Made by a program: the position numbers and the translations under genes
From: Anthopleura xanthogrammica
Taxonomy: Eukaryota; Cnidaria; Anthozoa; Actiniaria; Actiniidae
Direction: 5' to 3'
Assembly (NCBI GenBank): GCA_964019055.1
Contig: OZ025209.1
Span: 9,797,741 to 9,861,740 of the forward strand
Length of the DNA: 64,000 nucleotides
In this document: positions 50,101 to 58,600 of the stretch, one piece after another
How positions within the stretch are numbered: position 1 is the first letter of the stretch
Layout of the letters: each line of letters starts with the position of its first letter
The notes under the pieces: model-generated
The model's database searches: none
Seen by the model: the letters and a program-made list of their open reading frames with translations, nothing else
What the model was told of the DNA's origin: nothing

Positions 50101-52340
50101 TCCATAATTTCACAGCTAAAAATAACAATTACAAATTAATTAACTTTTAACTACCATGGCCAGATGGCTAAAGCGCATATTTATATATATTTAATGCTGT
50201 ATTATGTAGACTCACATTGATAGTCTTTTACTCCTCTTTCAAACAAAGAAATGATTGTTTGTTTGTTCTCTGGAATACATGACAAAGGAATTTCATCCTT
50301 GATCCACTGAAGCCATAATTCTATAAATTGAACAAGAGACATGTTAAATTGATAAAATGTAAATATTTTCATGAATATTACTGTGCGGATATACTCCAAT
50401 AGGGAGCACTTTGATAAGTTAACCAATCATAAATTATTGCGATATTTAGTTCAATATTTTTAACCAGCCAATCTCACATAGCACATTGATATAATAAGAG
50501 TGTGAGAATGTGATAATCTGATTGGCTAATACTGTTATCATTAAGATTAAAGCCAGGATTCATGATAATTTCAATTGAAAAGCAGACACTGGCATAAATT
50601 GTAACAAAATTATTAAGACACTTTGGTTTAGCCTTGGACGTTCTTCAGTGTAAAGACTGTTAGTGTTCACATGCATTTAGAAACTAGTTGTTAGTATTGC
50701 ATGCACATTATTTTTAAATCTGAGACCAGACCAAAACGTCTGTATAATTTTGTTAAAATTTAAGCCAGTGTCTACTAGTCAATTAAAATGCTGTTTTCAG
50801 TTCAAACTCTGTCTATTTTACTGTCTGATCATTGGCCAGTTTTATTAAATTAGTGGTCCCGGTTAGTGTGTCTGCACAGTAATCTCTAGTCATACCTTCA
50901 GTAAGAGGGAAAACTTCATTCATGTGTCCTCTTGCTTCACGGACTTTATCCAAATCACCAGAAAACCTCACACGATTGATAAGATTTACATGGGAATCAT
51001 ACTTATATGGATTGGCCTGGACCTATTAAATGAATAAAAAAGTATTGTTTCAACAAATTAACCCTTTGACTCCTATGATGCCCAAAACCGCAATAAAATA
51101 ATGCATCTTACAGTAAATGAAAAATTCCAGTTTCAACAATTTTGATCAAGTTGACCTAAATACCAGTCTAAAATTTTCACTGTTTCCTGAATGAGAATTA
51201 CTGAAATTACCATTCTAATAGCCTGAGAAAACAGACATCCTTTTGCTCCTCGTCCCGCGGTTTGAAGAGGAGCGAAAGTAGATGTATGACTCTGTTCTCT
51301 CAGGCTACCATTCTAAAAACCACTATATTTTTTAGCAAATTTTTCCTGTAAATTACAGTGCTTTTCATATTTCTGCAACCTACCGACTCCAGACATCTGG
51401 CATTTGGGCTTCTGTCAATCAAACTTACAACTGGCCTAGCTAGTTCAATCAGATTGTGAGCAATAAAGAAATTCCTGAGTGAGAATGGCTGTCTCGTCAT
51501 GGTAATTTCCTTATCTTTCGATCAGAATGAACTTGGCCCATCATAAATTCAAATGACGTACTACGCCAAAACGCCAGACGTGTGGAGTCAGTTTATAGTC
51601 ACAGAAATATGAAATGTGCTGTAACATATTATTTTTGAAAGTCTGTAACCTTAAATGTTGGGTATATGTAAGGGCCTAGGGAGTGGGGCTCTGATGTGAA
51701 AGGGGTGGGGATGCTTGTCGTACCTTTTAGTGGTGAATTTTCGTTATTTGGTACCTTTTAGGGTGTTCAAATGAAGAACTAATTAAATTGCTGTATACAT
51801 ATAAGGGACCGACCATTTATTACGTGCATCCCTGCCCTTCTATATATGGGAGTCTCCCCTGGGTTTACATGCCAGCTAGGCATAATGGGCAGTAAATAAT
51901 AGCATTGCAGTGCATTGTTGAACTGCTTATTTTTTTGGACAATATACAGTACATGTATTTCCAAAATGGCGAATATTTCGTCCCCTAAAACAGTTTTTAA
52001 CTCAACCAAATGGCTAATAGGTATATTATAACTGGCCCAGCAGTGATATGGGGTAAGTTGTTCTCAACGGGGCTCCCACACTATACCTCATGTATGCACC
52101 ATAGCAAAAGGAATCAAAGGTAAGCTTATAAATCTTCAAATAAATCTGCCATGTTTATAAAACTACAAAACTTGCCTCAAGTTCGAGTTTTTGAATTTCT
52201 GGGTCATCAACTTTCTCTAGTTCCTCCTCTTCCTCCTCGCTTTCCTGATCTTCGTCGGAATCCTGAAGATCTTGTTCCATTTGTTCCACTGACGTTTTCT
52301 TTTCGTCTACTTCGTCTACCATGTTCATGTTTTCCGCCAT
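21026..52340 (-). CDS. SART3: SART3: U4/U6 snRNP recycling factor (27 coding exons, complete)
   Basis: SART3 (Prp24-related; nuclear, Cajal bodies) binds U6 snRNA and helps U4/U6 reassembly after splicing. Exons, 5' to 3': 52340-52176, 51022-50896, 50320-50216, 50115-49991, 49853-49794, 49244-49201, 48730-48669, 48298-48171, 47637-47482, 46446-46342, 46171-46138, 45774-45664, 44570-44508, 44007-43949, 43767-43661, 42802-42690, 41352-41276, 40778-40635, 39791-39731, 39036-38955, 38081-38000, 37521-37438, 37037-36933, 25861-25772, 25401-25318, 24371-24235, 21191-21026. Every phase joins; total 2676 nt, 891 aa (human about 963). Order: acidic N-terminus (1-55), HAT repeats (about 56-547), basic linker, RRM1 (about 649-725), RRM2 (about 742-820), conserved tail LIPRAL...SNDYFRQLLQKK. 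Start chosen at the second ATG (strong context AAAATGG). All introns GT-AG except intron 1, which is GC-AG. Confidence 0.96.
21230..21700. repeat. Palindromic repeats in SART3 intron 26
   Basis: A hairpin at about 21283-21370 pairs TTTTTGGCCCGAATAGCATC with GATGCTACAAGGGCCAAAAA. A second pair around AATCAGATC flanks 21540-21600. Probably one or two overlapping MITEs. Confidence 0.6.
22080..23880 (+). mobile_element. Internally deleted LINE-1-type element in SART3 intron 26
   Basis: The 5' part (to about 22680) is an ORF1-like coiled-coil region ending YQRRENLRIYGIPEEED, a well-known signature of L1/Tx1-like ORF1 proteins. It then jumps to the far 3' end of ORF2: from 22885 a reverse-transcriptase C-terminus with LEVFTLRVILDAMPREW and a zinc-binding CSFCSKQDETLEHLFFHC (23317-23376). 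Endonuclease and polymerase core are missing. An A-rich tail lies at about 23858-23880. Stops and frameshifts are scattered throughout. It is antisense to SART3. Confidence 0.75.
24820..25240. repeat. Dispersed repeat, inverted copy at 35560-35900
   Basis: Blocks TTGTTTATCCTATTGACCAATCAG, AATTTTAGGGTTTCCCAGAG and CTAGTCGATTTGGCTTGC recur in reverse complement at 35560-35780. The CCAATCAGAGCTC...TAGGGTTTCCCAGAG end also appears at 49645-49690. It occupies SART3 intron 25 immediately before exon 25. Confidence 0.75.
25574..25650. repeat. 75-bp perfect-ended hairpin repeat, copy A
   Basis: GTGAGCTTGCAATGATAGAG at one side is mirrored at the other, separated by a loop with TTTTTTAACACCATGG. Copies lie at 35943-36020 and 58532-58606. 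This copy sits in SART3 intron 24. Confidence 0.85.
25896..26290. repeat. AAT/GAT microsatellite with an embedded hairpin
   Basis: Nearly 400 bp of AAT, GAT and AAC triplets. At 25943-25990 an 18-bp perfect inverted repeat (AATTAAAATAAACACAAA and its complement, 12-bp loop) interrupts it. The Tyr/Leu-rich minus-strand frame is repeat translation. Confidence 0.9.
26291..27894. other. SART3 intron 23, 3' part
   Basis: AT-rich, with short A-runs. No exon or gene was supported. Confidence 0.4.
27895..29888. repeat. Large imperfect inverted repeat upstream of the nested GPCR
   Basis: The left arm 27895-28465 and the right arm 29237-29888 are reverse complements over most of their length. Well-matched blocks: GTCCGCCTATGGTATTCGAT with its partner near 29870; GCGGGTTTTACGACAGTCAT (28053) with a partner at about 29687-29706; and GAAGTTGTATCTATTTATCG (28440) with a partner near 29243-29262. 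Small insertions and substitutions have accumulated. The spacer is about 770 bp. Confidence 0.8.
30131..31201 (+). CDS. Rhodopsin-family (class A) G-protein-coupled receptor, intronless
   Basis: A 356-residue seven-helix receptor at the plasma membrane. Landmarks: N-glycosylation sites N11 (NGS) and N23 (NFT); TM1 with N57; TM2 NMAISD with D85; C118 before TM3 and C193 in loop 2 for the conserved disulphide; E142-R143-Y144 as the DRY equivalent; W168 in TM4; P274 in TM6 (LLSTPYH); and SPCIY at 312-316 in place of NPxxY. TM5 lacks the usual proline. The pattern recalls neuropeptide-type receptors, but no ligand can be named. The reading frame is full length with no stops. It lies inside SART3 intron 23 on the opposite strand. 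Downstream AATAAA at 31659. The start at 30131 is the first in-frame ATG; M19 is an alternative. Confidence 0.9.
   Translation: MDEQNCQATDNGSRCHTTMAPSNFTLQAAEDCFDGRLARTAKITACITVLVVTILLNTLVIYPVYKYKRMRKNINYFIINMAISDIFLASLTNTLIAEQMISGTWNWKIEGLPGRMTCRMVNFMCTMLLLVSPLTLFFMTLERYRGVTSMTRLSMSYATRSKCLSMCWIIPSFLYAIELFRVDLHKHHDKSYCVPTDGDNPHYFNYLVSLFTTYVFLYISVFLLGFQTLRKLSKSEESVNVWEARQRKRRSQKIRSAVRMIQWSLCAFVLLSTPYHMFVFFDKLYPQRTSCKKRINLMFLFRYLISLNSAFSPCIYFIFIKDFRRFFRGVYRPLGRSFFQIELHPLTPTQNTQSLP
31659..31664 (+). terminator. Candidate poly(A) signal of the GPCR
   Basis: AATAAA within a run of ATAAA-like hexamers, 458 bp after the GPCR stop codon. Position fits a 3' UTR end; use is not proven. Confidence 0.4.
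31665..35559. other. SART3 intron 23, middle part (no gene seen)
   Basis: AT-rich with A-runs at 32138-32185 and 34083-34098. Holds an inverted pair around TTGCATACCAAGCCCG (34120) and CAAGCCTGGTATGCAACAT (34413). Open frames such as 33338-33706 show no family features or splice context. Confidence 0.4.
35560..35900. repeat. Dispersed repeat, inverted partner of 24820-25240
   Basis: Contains GTAGGCTCTGGGCAACCCTA, GCTCTGATTGGTTAATAGGA and AAGCCAAATCGACTAGAACG, all reverse complements of blocks at 24870-25190. Both copies lie in SART3 introns. Confidence 0.75.
35943..36020. repeat. 75-bp hairpin repeat, copy B
   Basis: Same inverted ends as copy A, with the loop in the opposite orientation (TTGTCCAAGGTGTTAAAAAA). 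Confidence 0.85.
36172..36285. repeat. Dispersed repeat, inverted copy of 3088-3232
   Basis: Reads TGCATGATGGGAAGGAAGAG, then GGCTTTCCTGCTTTCTGATT and TTTTCTATGGTGTGGGATAA, complementary to the copy at 3088-3232. Confidence 0.7.
36689..36857. mobile_element. Small GC-rich MITE (169 bp)
   Basis: Ends GGCCCGTTCACACGGG and its near-inverse CCCGTCTGAACGGGCC; internal arms GCGATTTGAGGTGCGA and TCGCACCTCAATATCG pair as well. It is strikingly GC-rich against the AT-rich intron and starts 75 bp inside SART3 intron 23, next to exon 23. Confidence 0.8.
36933..38081 (-). other. SART3: SART3 exons 21-23: RRM1
   Basis: RNP2 reads IFVSNL (residues 650-655, exon 21) and RNP1 reads KGYAYVEF (688-695, exon 22). 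Exon 23 carries the family signature DGRPMFISPCVDK, close to the human protein. This domain binds U6 snRNA. Confidence 0.95.
38134..38453. repeat. Palindromic MITE family A, copy 1 (SART3 intron 20)
   Basis: AACAATTATTGGATGAGGTT on the left and AATCAATAATTGTTTTATTA near 38270 form inverted ends; a second inverted pair (TTATACATTTTG / AAAATGTATAA) closes the element. Copy 2 with the same orientation is at 56184-56560. Confidence 0.8.
38955..40778 (-). other. SART3: SART3 exons 18-20: charged linker
   Basis: Exons 40778-40635, 39791-39731 and 39036-38955 encode residues 548-642. The first is Lys/Ala/Glu-rich with basic clusters (KKLDRKSK, NLKRK) that fit the nuclear localisation region of SART3. 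The rest is acidic and low complexity. Sequence is poorly conserved, but phase and position between HAT and RRM1 fix it. Confidence 0.85.
39131..39425. repeat. Dispersed element B, copy 1 (SART3 intron 19)
   Basis: About 295 bp almost identical, in reverse complement, to 60159-60451. It includes the palindromic pair GTTGTATCAGATATACAACC / GATTGTATATCTGATACAAC around GCCGAAGGCG. A 94-codon frame across it is open in both copies but has no protein-like features. Confidence 0.88.
41437..42436. mobile_element. TTAA-flanked DNA transposon, 1.0 kb, perfect 25-bp ends (SART3 intron 16)
   Basis: TTAAGGTGGCTCGATCGAAA at 41437 continues to 41461 and is exactly mirrored at 42412-42436. The outer TTAA is the expected piggyBac-type target duplication. 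The interior holds a minisatellite (41680-41825) and non-coding DNA with no transposase, so it is non-autonomous. Perfect ends suggest recent movement. Confidence 0.82.
41680..41825. repeat. 14-bp minisatellite inside the TTAA element
   Basis: Alternating units CAATACTCAAAGCC and CAAATACTCAAAAC, about ten copies. The Pro/Asn/Gln-rich frame over it is repeat translation. Confidence 0.88.
43115..43230. repeat. Palindromic repeat in SART3 intron 15
   Basis: GGTTATTTACCGTCC and GACGGTAAATAATC form inverted ends about 65 bp apart, with CAAGACCGAAGGCAG at the loop. A related loop motif (CCGAAGGC) occurs in the elements at 38134 and 39131. Confidence 0.65.
43395..43500. repeat. ACACC/CATCA simple repeat
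   Basis: CA-rich pentamer-like repeats (AACAC, CACAC, CATCACACCA) about 100 bp long in SART3 intron 15. Confidence 0.8.
44043..44475. repeat. GAAAGCAA octamer satellite plus GGAA run (SART3 intron 13)
   Basis: About 48 tandem copies of GAAAGCAA, with a few shortened units near 44365-44395, pass into about ten GGAA units. The array fills 433 of the 500 bp of intron 13. On the SART3 sense strand it is an uninterrupted pyrimidine-rich tract. Open frames of 142-205 codons on both strands are artefacts of the 8-bp period. Confidence 0.95.
52176..52340 (-). other. SART3: SART3 exon 1: acidic N-terminus and GC donor
   Basis: Encodes residues 1-55, rich in Glu and Asp, as in vertebrate SART3. The exon ends CTTGAG and the intron starts GCAAGT, the usual form of a GC-AG intron. 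No GT donor would keep phase with exon 2. An upstream in-frame ATG at 52358 would add six residues but has a weaker context. Confidence 0.9.
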
Positions 52341-52654
52341 TTTAAATCCACAATGCATTATGGGAAAACAAAGACTTCGAGTTACTCGAGCCTCCAGCTT
52401 TTTGGTCAGCGGATTGGGTAGATTTCACAAAAGATTTCGAGATTTTGCTTTGGAGTGTAAAAAAAAACAGAATCGTACTTTGATTTAAACCTTTATTTCC
52501 ACAATCTTTATAGCGAAATCTACAAAATCTTAGCAAAATCTATTACTACATACATTCTCTTATAAAAAGTTGATAACTTGGGTTACCTGTGGATTCTAAG
52601 ATTTTCTTCGGGTGGAGCATGCGCAGTACGGGTAACCGATATGGAGTTTGAAAG
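52341..52654. promoter_or_regulatory. Probable bidirectional promoter between SART3 and the plus-strand gene
   Basis: Only 314 bp separate the two divergent start codons, so both 5' UTRs and any promoter must lie here. A GCATGCGCAG motif at 52618-52627 resembles an NRF1 site, common in bidirectional housekeeping promoters. No TATA box was placed with confidence. Confidence 0.7.
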
Positions 52655-55600
52655 ATGGCAGTGGAAAAATACGAATTTTTGCTCAACAGCGAGCTAAATA
52701 ACGACCAACAATCTATAGCTGTCGATCTGGCAGTTTCACTAAGAGCAGATGAGATTGAAAAGTTCCTAGAAATTTATGACAGTATTCCTGAAAGTATTGA
52801 CACTGAGCTGGTAAGTTGTAAAGGTAAAACTTTCTTACGGTTGCCATGCAAACAGCAAGACGCTATTAAAATTAACATTGAACGAAACGATAGAGTTTCT
52901 CCCGTCTTTTACTAACTATGTTCTGTCTATCTGTGTACTATTCAATTATCCAACACCATGATGCAGTCATACAACGTTTAACTAGCTGTCGGGCAATTAA
53001 ACTTATGTAGAAATTAAAGTACAAGAATATAATTTCGTGTCTTTCTTTTGAATATTAATAACATTCAATATAAAGACATGTGACCTGTTGGCCTTGCGAG
53101 TTATGCAATACAACTTGCCCTTTGCTATGACTATATATAAAAGACGACATTCAGCAAGGGCCTTCAGAGAGCTGTCTGTTAGCTGAAGCCACATGTTCTG
53201 AGATCATCGTAAATTACTGGAACTGAAGTGGTTGAGGTATTTTCAAGTCGGCAGACTATCATTTGAGGACTAAACTCGATTTTGCAGCATTCTCTTTTCA
53301 AACCTTGAACGTGGTTGGACTACGTGGACGTCATTAGGTACGTCTGTTTGTCGTAGGTTTTGGTTGCCTCCATTCTGGTACACTTTGAAGAAAATGTGTT
53401 TGAATTTGAGTTTCAATTTAACTTGTTAAAAAGGCAGAATCGTGCTAACGCGTAGGTATAAAATATATGAAAGCAATGTCTTTTGCACTTGACTGAATAC
53501 CGCGTTTATATATAAAATGCAAAGCATATACACTTAAGCTTACTCGTAGCTTAATCTTTCTTCTCAGTCAATAGTATTTCGTAGGAGATACGGTATGTTT
53601 GAAAATTCATGATTTAATCAACAAGCAAGTTTCATTTTGCAAGAAAAATTTGCTGTTCTCCATTATTTATTCCTTGAATTGCGTCATAAAATTTGTGGTC
53701 ATCTTAAAGAATTTTCAACCTTGGACCCTTCTTTTTAGACAAAAAAATTAAGTAGAAATCACGAGTAATGGGATTTTAAATACATCTTAACATATATTCT
53801 TTGTTTTTTTTTATATATATATTAAGGAGTTCGTTATAAATTGGTTACTTAATGTATTTGGAAATCAACTATTCCTTTTAGCCAGCTCAGCTTATTTATT
53901 TTTCAGAGTTGGTACTTCCAGGGTTACTACATATACTGTACATATACAAACTAGAACTCTGATTATAATATAGCCACAATGGATATAATGCACAGTTTTG
54001 CATTCCAAAATAGACTGACATGATTGAGTAGCACACTATTGTAATGAAGATTCCGTTAAAATGAAAGCAAAATATTTTTCAATTAGGAAAGAAATTTTAG
54101 GTTTTGCTATTTCATAAAAACATTTTTGCAAATACTTTAATTGCCAGTCATTTTTTGAACAGATATTCTCCAATTGGTTAGCATGTCATTGCTGTAAAAT
54201 GAAAATAAGAATTTTAATCCATTGTATATCACCAGCAAATGTGCGTAGTAGTACTGGAATTACTATACATTAGGGATGGACCATTAGATAGTTGATGGGG
54301 GGGTTGCGTAAATCCCAAAAAAACTATCGCGCAAGCTCTTAATCCTCAAAAAAAATATTGAGCACTCTAATCTGTGCGGAAAAAAAATATTGAGTAAGCA
54401 CAGGTCAAAGGTAATGGCACAAACTTTATAAATATGTTGTGAATGCCCCTCAAATCACTGGAAATCATATTTCCGAGGGTCTCAATTTTCAAAATTTTTC
54501 AGGGGCCATGCCCCCAAACCCACCTTCATTCGCCTGCTTTTGACGATCGATATGCTTCTTCCCAATACAATTCGGTCCCTGATAATGCATAATTGCATTG
54601 AACATCAGAATATAATAAACTAGAACAGAATTCCAACTGCATGTTCAGTTTTCAATCCTGAAATTGTTTAAAAAAATTAATTTCACTTGTTCATTTTTTT
54701 ACATGTTCAGTCAATTTAAACTTCAAATTTGCTGAAAAGCCCATCTCTGATTGACCATAAGTTATTTTGCCCTATGATGATTAATAATATTAATTATTCC
54801 ATACTAGTTTTTTAAAAAATATCGTGCAAGGTCATGATGTTCAAAAAATAATAAAGTGCAGGGGGTGGGACAAAAAAATAAATATCATGCAACTAAAATT
54901 CCTGCAACCCCCCCATCAGTTATCTAATGGTCCGTCCCTTATACATTTTGTCATTTTCTCTGCAGATTGACCAAATAAAGGAAATGGCAAGACAACTGGC
55001 TGCCCTGCCTAAAAAGCAGTTTGATATGTACAGGACAAAAGCAAGGGTTTTGGGTTCAGGGGATCACTTCAACTCACCCCTCACTGCATCAATGAATATG
55101 AAGGAAAATATTACATTTGATTCAACTAATCACATTATGAATAAATCTGTCAATGGTGACTGCAAAAATGAGGAAAAAATCAATATGGAAACGTTCCAAG
55201 ACACAGAAGAGAATAAGGTTGCTGGTGTTAAATCTTCAAAGAAGAAATTAAAAAAGAAAAAGAAGAACAAGGTTGTCTTTTTGGAAGAAAAGCATGGATT
55301 ATCTAATGTTGAAATAAGCAGCAAAAATGCCAAAGATTCTTCTCAAGACCAGAACATTTTAATGACTAATAAATTATTAGACCCAGATCAAAGTAGCTCA
55401 AGAATTGCTACCATGAAGAGGACATTGGTTGCAGATATTTGTGCAGTTCGTTGTTCCAATAGCCAGGGTATGGATTCTAATAAAACTTCTAATAAAATAC
55501 GGAATAAAAAAAATCAAGATATCAAGGATCTTGATATACATCCCGAGCAAGAGAGCAAGCCAAAGACTATGGATGAGAATTATTCTTATGACATAAATGG

Positions 55601-58600
55601 TAATATTTTTTTCTTTTTGAACCTTATTAATTGTGATAGTCATAATGACAATGAGGGCACTTCGAACCGCGAAGACTTCAAGTTTTTTTAACATTTTTTA
55701 ATTGTCCAATCAGAGCCAGTTTTATAACACGGCTCTAACATTATGTTTAGGTTAGCTAACTAATCATACTGCCAGAGCCTTGTTATGAATTTGGTTTCCG
55801 ATTGGATGATTAAAAAAATATCAAAAAAACTTGAAGTGTTCACGGTTCGAGTGCCCACACTGTAATAACAATAGCAACAAATCCACTTTGAAATGATATA
55901 TTCCATGTCAGTCCACTTGTCATTTCTTTTAGCATATAGTAACATTCTTTGTTTTCATATCATCCTTATAATTCATGTATTGATTCAAGCATTACTGTGA
56001 ACCATGAAATGAATGAATCATGATCAGAAATGGGAAAACAGTAGCATGGGTCCATTGGAAAAATTGGCTTGAACATGCTAAAAAAGTCGGGCTCATATCG
56101 GTAGTTCATGGTGAAAAAAGGTTTAACAAGTTCTGACATTGTTTCAGTTTCAAAACCAAAGTTATATTGCTCAATTATTAATTAAACAATTATTGGATGA
56201 AGTTGAGCATGATATCATAAATTATCAAGGCTGAGTTATCTGCTGAAGCCATAGGCGAAGGCAGATAAAACAGTAGTGGTTTTGATAATTTACAATATGT
56301 GAAAACCTAATTCAATAATTGTTTTATTATACATTTTGTAAACTAAGAATAAAGATTTAATTCTGCTTTCAAAAAAATTGCAAACATATTTCTCCATTGT
56401 GACTAATAAGTGAACTTGACATGAGATATGCATTATCTGCAGAAAAACTTACAGATAATACATTTATCATGTCAAATTGGGATAGCATTAGGAATTGGCT
56501 GAGGGCTCACTGTTGGCCAATCAGAATCAAGATAGTATTACTAAGTAAAATGTATAATAAGTGGCCTTATGTGCCAATTCGCACCAACTAGATAGAAGCA
56601 AGTTTTCAGGGCTGGAGGGGGAGGGGTGCAAAGTAAGGGGGTTAACTCTGCACCCCCCAAACCCTACAAGTCCGGACCTGCGAAGGTGATAAGGCATCAT
56701 TCTCATAATTTCTAATGTATTAAAAAATTCAATTTTTTTCCAGATTCTAATAATCATCAGTCTGCTCCTCCATTTGGATTTCCTCTTTCTGCCAGTAAAC
56801 TTATTCAATCTGCAGTTGGACTTCTTGATTCTTCTTCTGGAGCAACTAGTAGCAACTCTGAGCATATTGGAAAGCAGAGTAAAGACAATGAAATCTATGT
56901 ACAGCAAAAGAATAATACATGTGGTGATGTTCGACAAAGTTCTTCTGTTGAAATACATGGATGTATTCAAACAAATTGTAATGAGAGTAATAGTAAAACA
57001 GCCTCAACATCTGGGGATCAGATAACTAATAAGAAGTGTGAAACTCATGGTGAGACTGAGTCAGTTGATGGTGACATATCCAATCTGTCAGCATTGGAAG
57101 ATGAAGGAGGATGGCAGTCACAGGCTAGACGATCCAATCGAAAGAAAAAGAAAGAGCTTGCTGGTAGAAATCCTAGAGAAAGGACCCAAGCGAAAAAAAA
57201 GGATAACAAGACCAGTAATTTTAAGAAGCAATCTTTTAAGAACAATACAATTAATAGGAATCAGAGTGGAACGTCTAAAGAAATTCATAAAACTTACACA
57301 ACAAATAATGCAACAAAGGACAATGGAAATGGTTTATCTTCAAAAAATGATGAAGAAAAAAAGAGAAAACAGGAAGATGCTAAGGAAACATTTTCTTATA
57401 GAGATGCACTGTTAAAAACCAAGCCCAAATCCTCAGGTAAAGTACACTTACATTCTAAAGGGTTTTTAGATTATTCTTTTTTTAATTCTGGGCTCCTCTG
57501 AATTGTGGTTAAACTTGTCCATAATCTTGGTCAACTTGCTCATAATCCAGGTCATCTAATGTGAAGCAATGATTATTGCCCACAGCTGTTATCTAATTTT
57601 GAAATACACCTATAATTAATTATGAGTGGTTCTTGTCAGACTCTGTCAAAAAATATATCCATGAAATGAAACTGAGGTGTACATGTATGTCAATAAAGAG
57701 GAGGGGAATTATTCAAATTCACAAGTGGTTGATTATAGGAGGTGCCCACTTATGAGAATGTGCACCATCTGTGTCTGGGCTGAAGATGAAGCAGAATCAC
57801 TATTTTTCTGCCATGATTTCTTAGTCAAGTTGATCAATTCTCACTATCAATAGACCAACTCGGCTATTGCATTGCTATTTACATGTTAGCAGTTTTTAAC
57901 TTTCGGCCAAAAAAATGTTTTGTGCTTCCATAAATCCATACAAAATCCTCATCGAAAGGCACATGCTAAGACCTTTTCTCCAGGATTCTACGAAGTTTGA
58001 ACCATCCTCATTGCCAGTGCATGCTACCTTGCAAAATTTGACTGATATCCTACAGATAACCCAGTGGTCACATGACATCAGAAACTAATAGGGGATTGCA
58101 AACCCCTGTCTGCGTTTCTGGTATACAGTATCTTGTATAATGAACATGATTTATTAATATGGAGCTAGAAAACTTACTTTCAATCTCCCAAACAGTTTTG
58201 AGGGGTTTTAACCCTAAAAATAGCATTTTTAATGACATTTTTTACTATGAGAATGTGTAATAGTTTTTGTTTGTAATTTTATAACAGAGGAACTGCAGTA
58301 CAACAGTGATAGTGGTGTGGATGTCAATAGTGTCGGCTCCTGTGACTCAGCTATTCATTCTTCTAAAACACTACCGGTATATGAATTTGATCTCAAAGCA
58401 GCTGTCAACTTTCTTATAAAAGGTATCATATTAGTTAAAAAAGTTACATTTGAGACTAAAAAATAGTCTCCTTCACGGTTCTCTGCTCCCTCTTGAAAAG
58501 TAGCCCGGCCTTTGTATTGAAGCAAGACGAACAGTAAACTTGCAATGATAGAGACCTTTTTTAACACCTTGGACAATTATTCACTATCATTGCAAGCTCA

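Larger units (their letters stand above)
41276..51022 (-). other. SART3: SART3 exons 2-17: HAT-repeat array
   Basis: Sixteen short exons (34-156 nt) encode residues 56-547. Typical HAT features are visible: LWLQWIKDEIPLS, LFERGVKDY, LWIEYCQF, IWDGYRDFE, LFKRQLAIPL, YERALRNCPW, LWQNYMKAL and YWLEYANLAR. HAT repeats form a curved helical scaffold that in the human protein mediates dimerisation and partner binding. Exon 6 uses the acceptor TTGAAAAG at 49246; a nearer AG would break phase. Exon 11 is only 34 nt and is needed to restore phase between exons 10 and 12. Confidence 0.95.

Noticed and set aside
52155..52358. SART3 start at the upstream ATG (52358) and read-through past 52176
   Set aside because: The downstream ATG has a better context, and reading through gives a stop while the GC donor restores the family sequence in exon 2.
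56527..56970. 147-codon minus-strand frame
   Set aside because: Antisense shadow of exon 3 of the plus-strand gene plus adjoining repeat; no splice logic.
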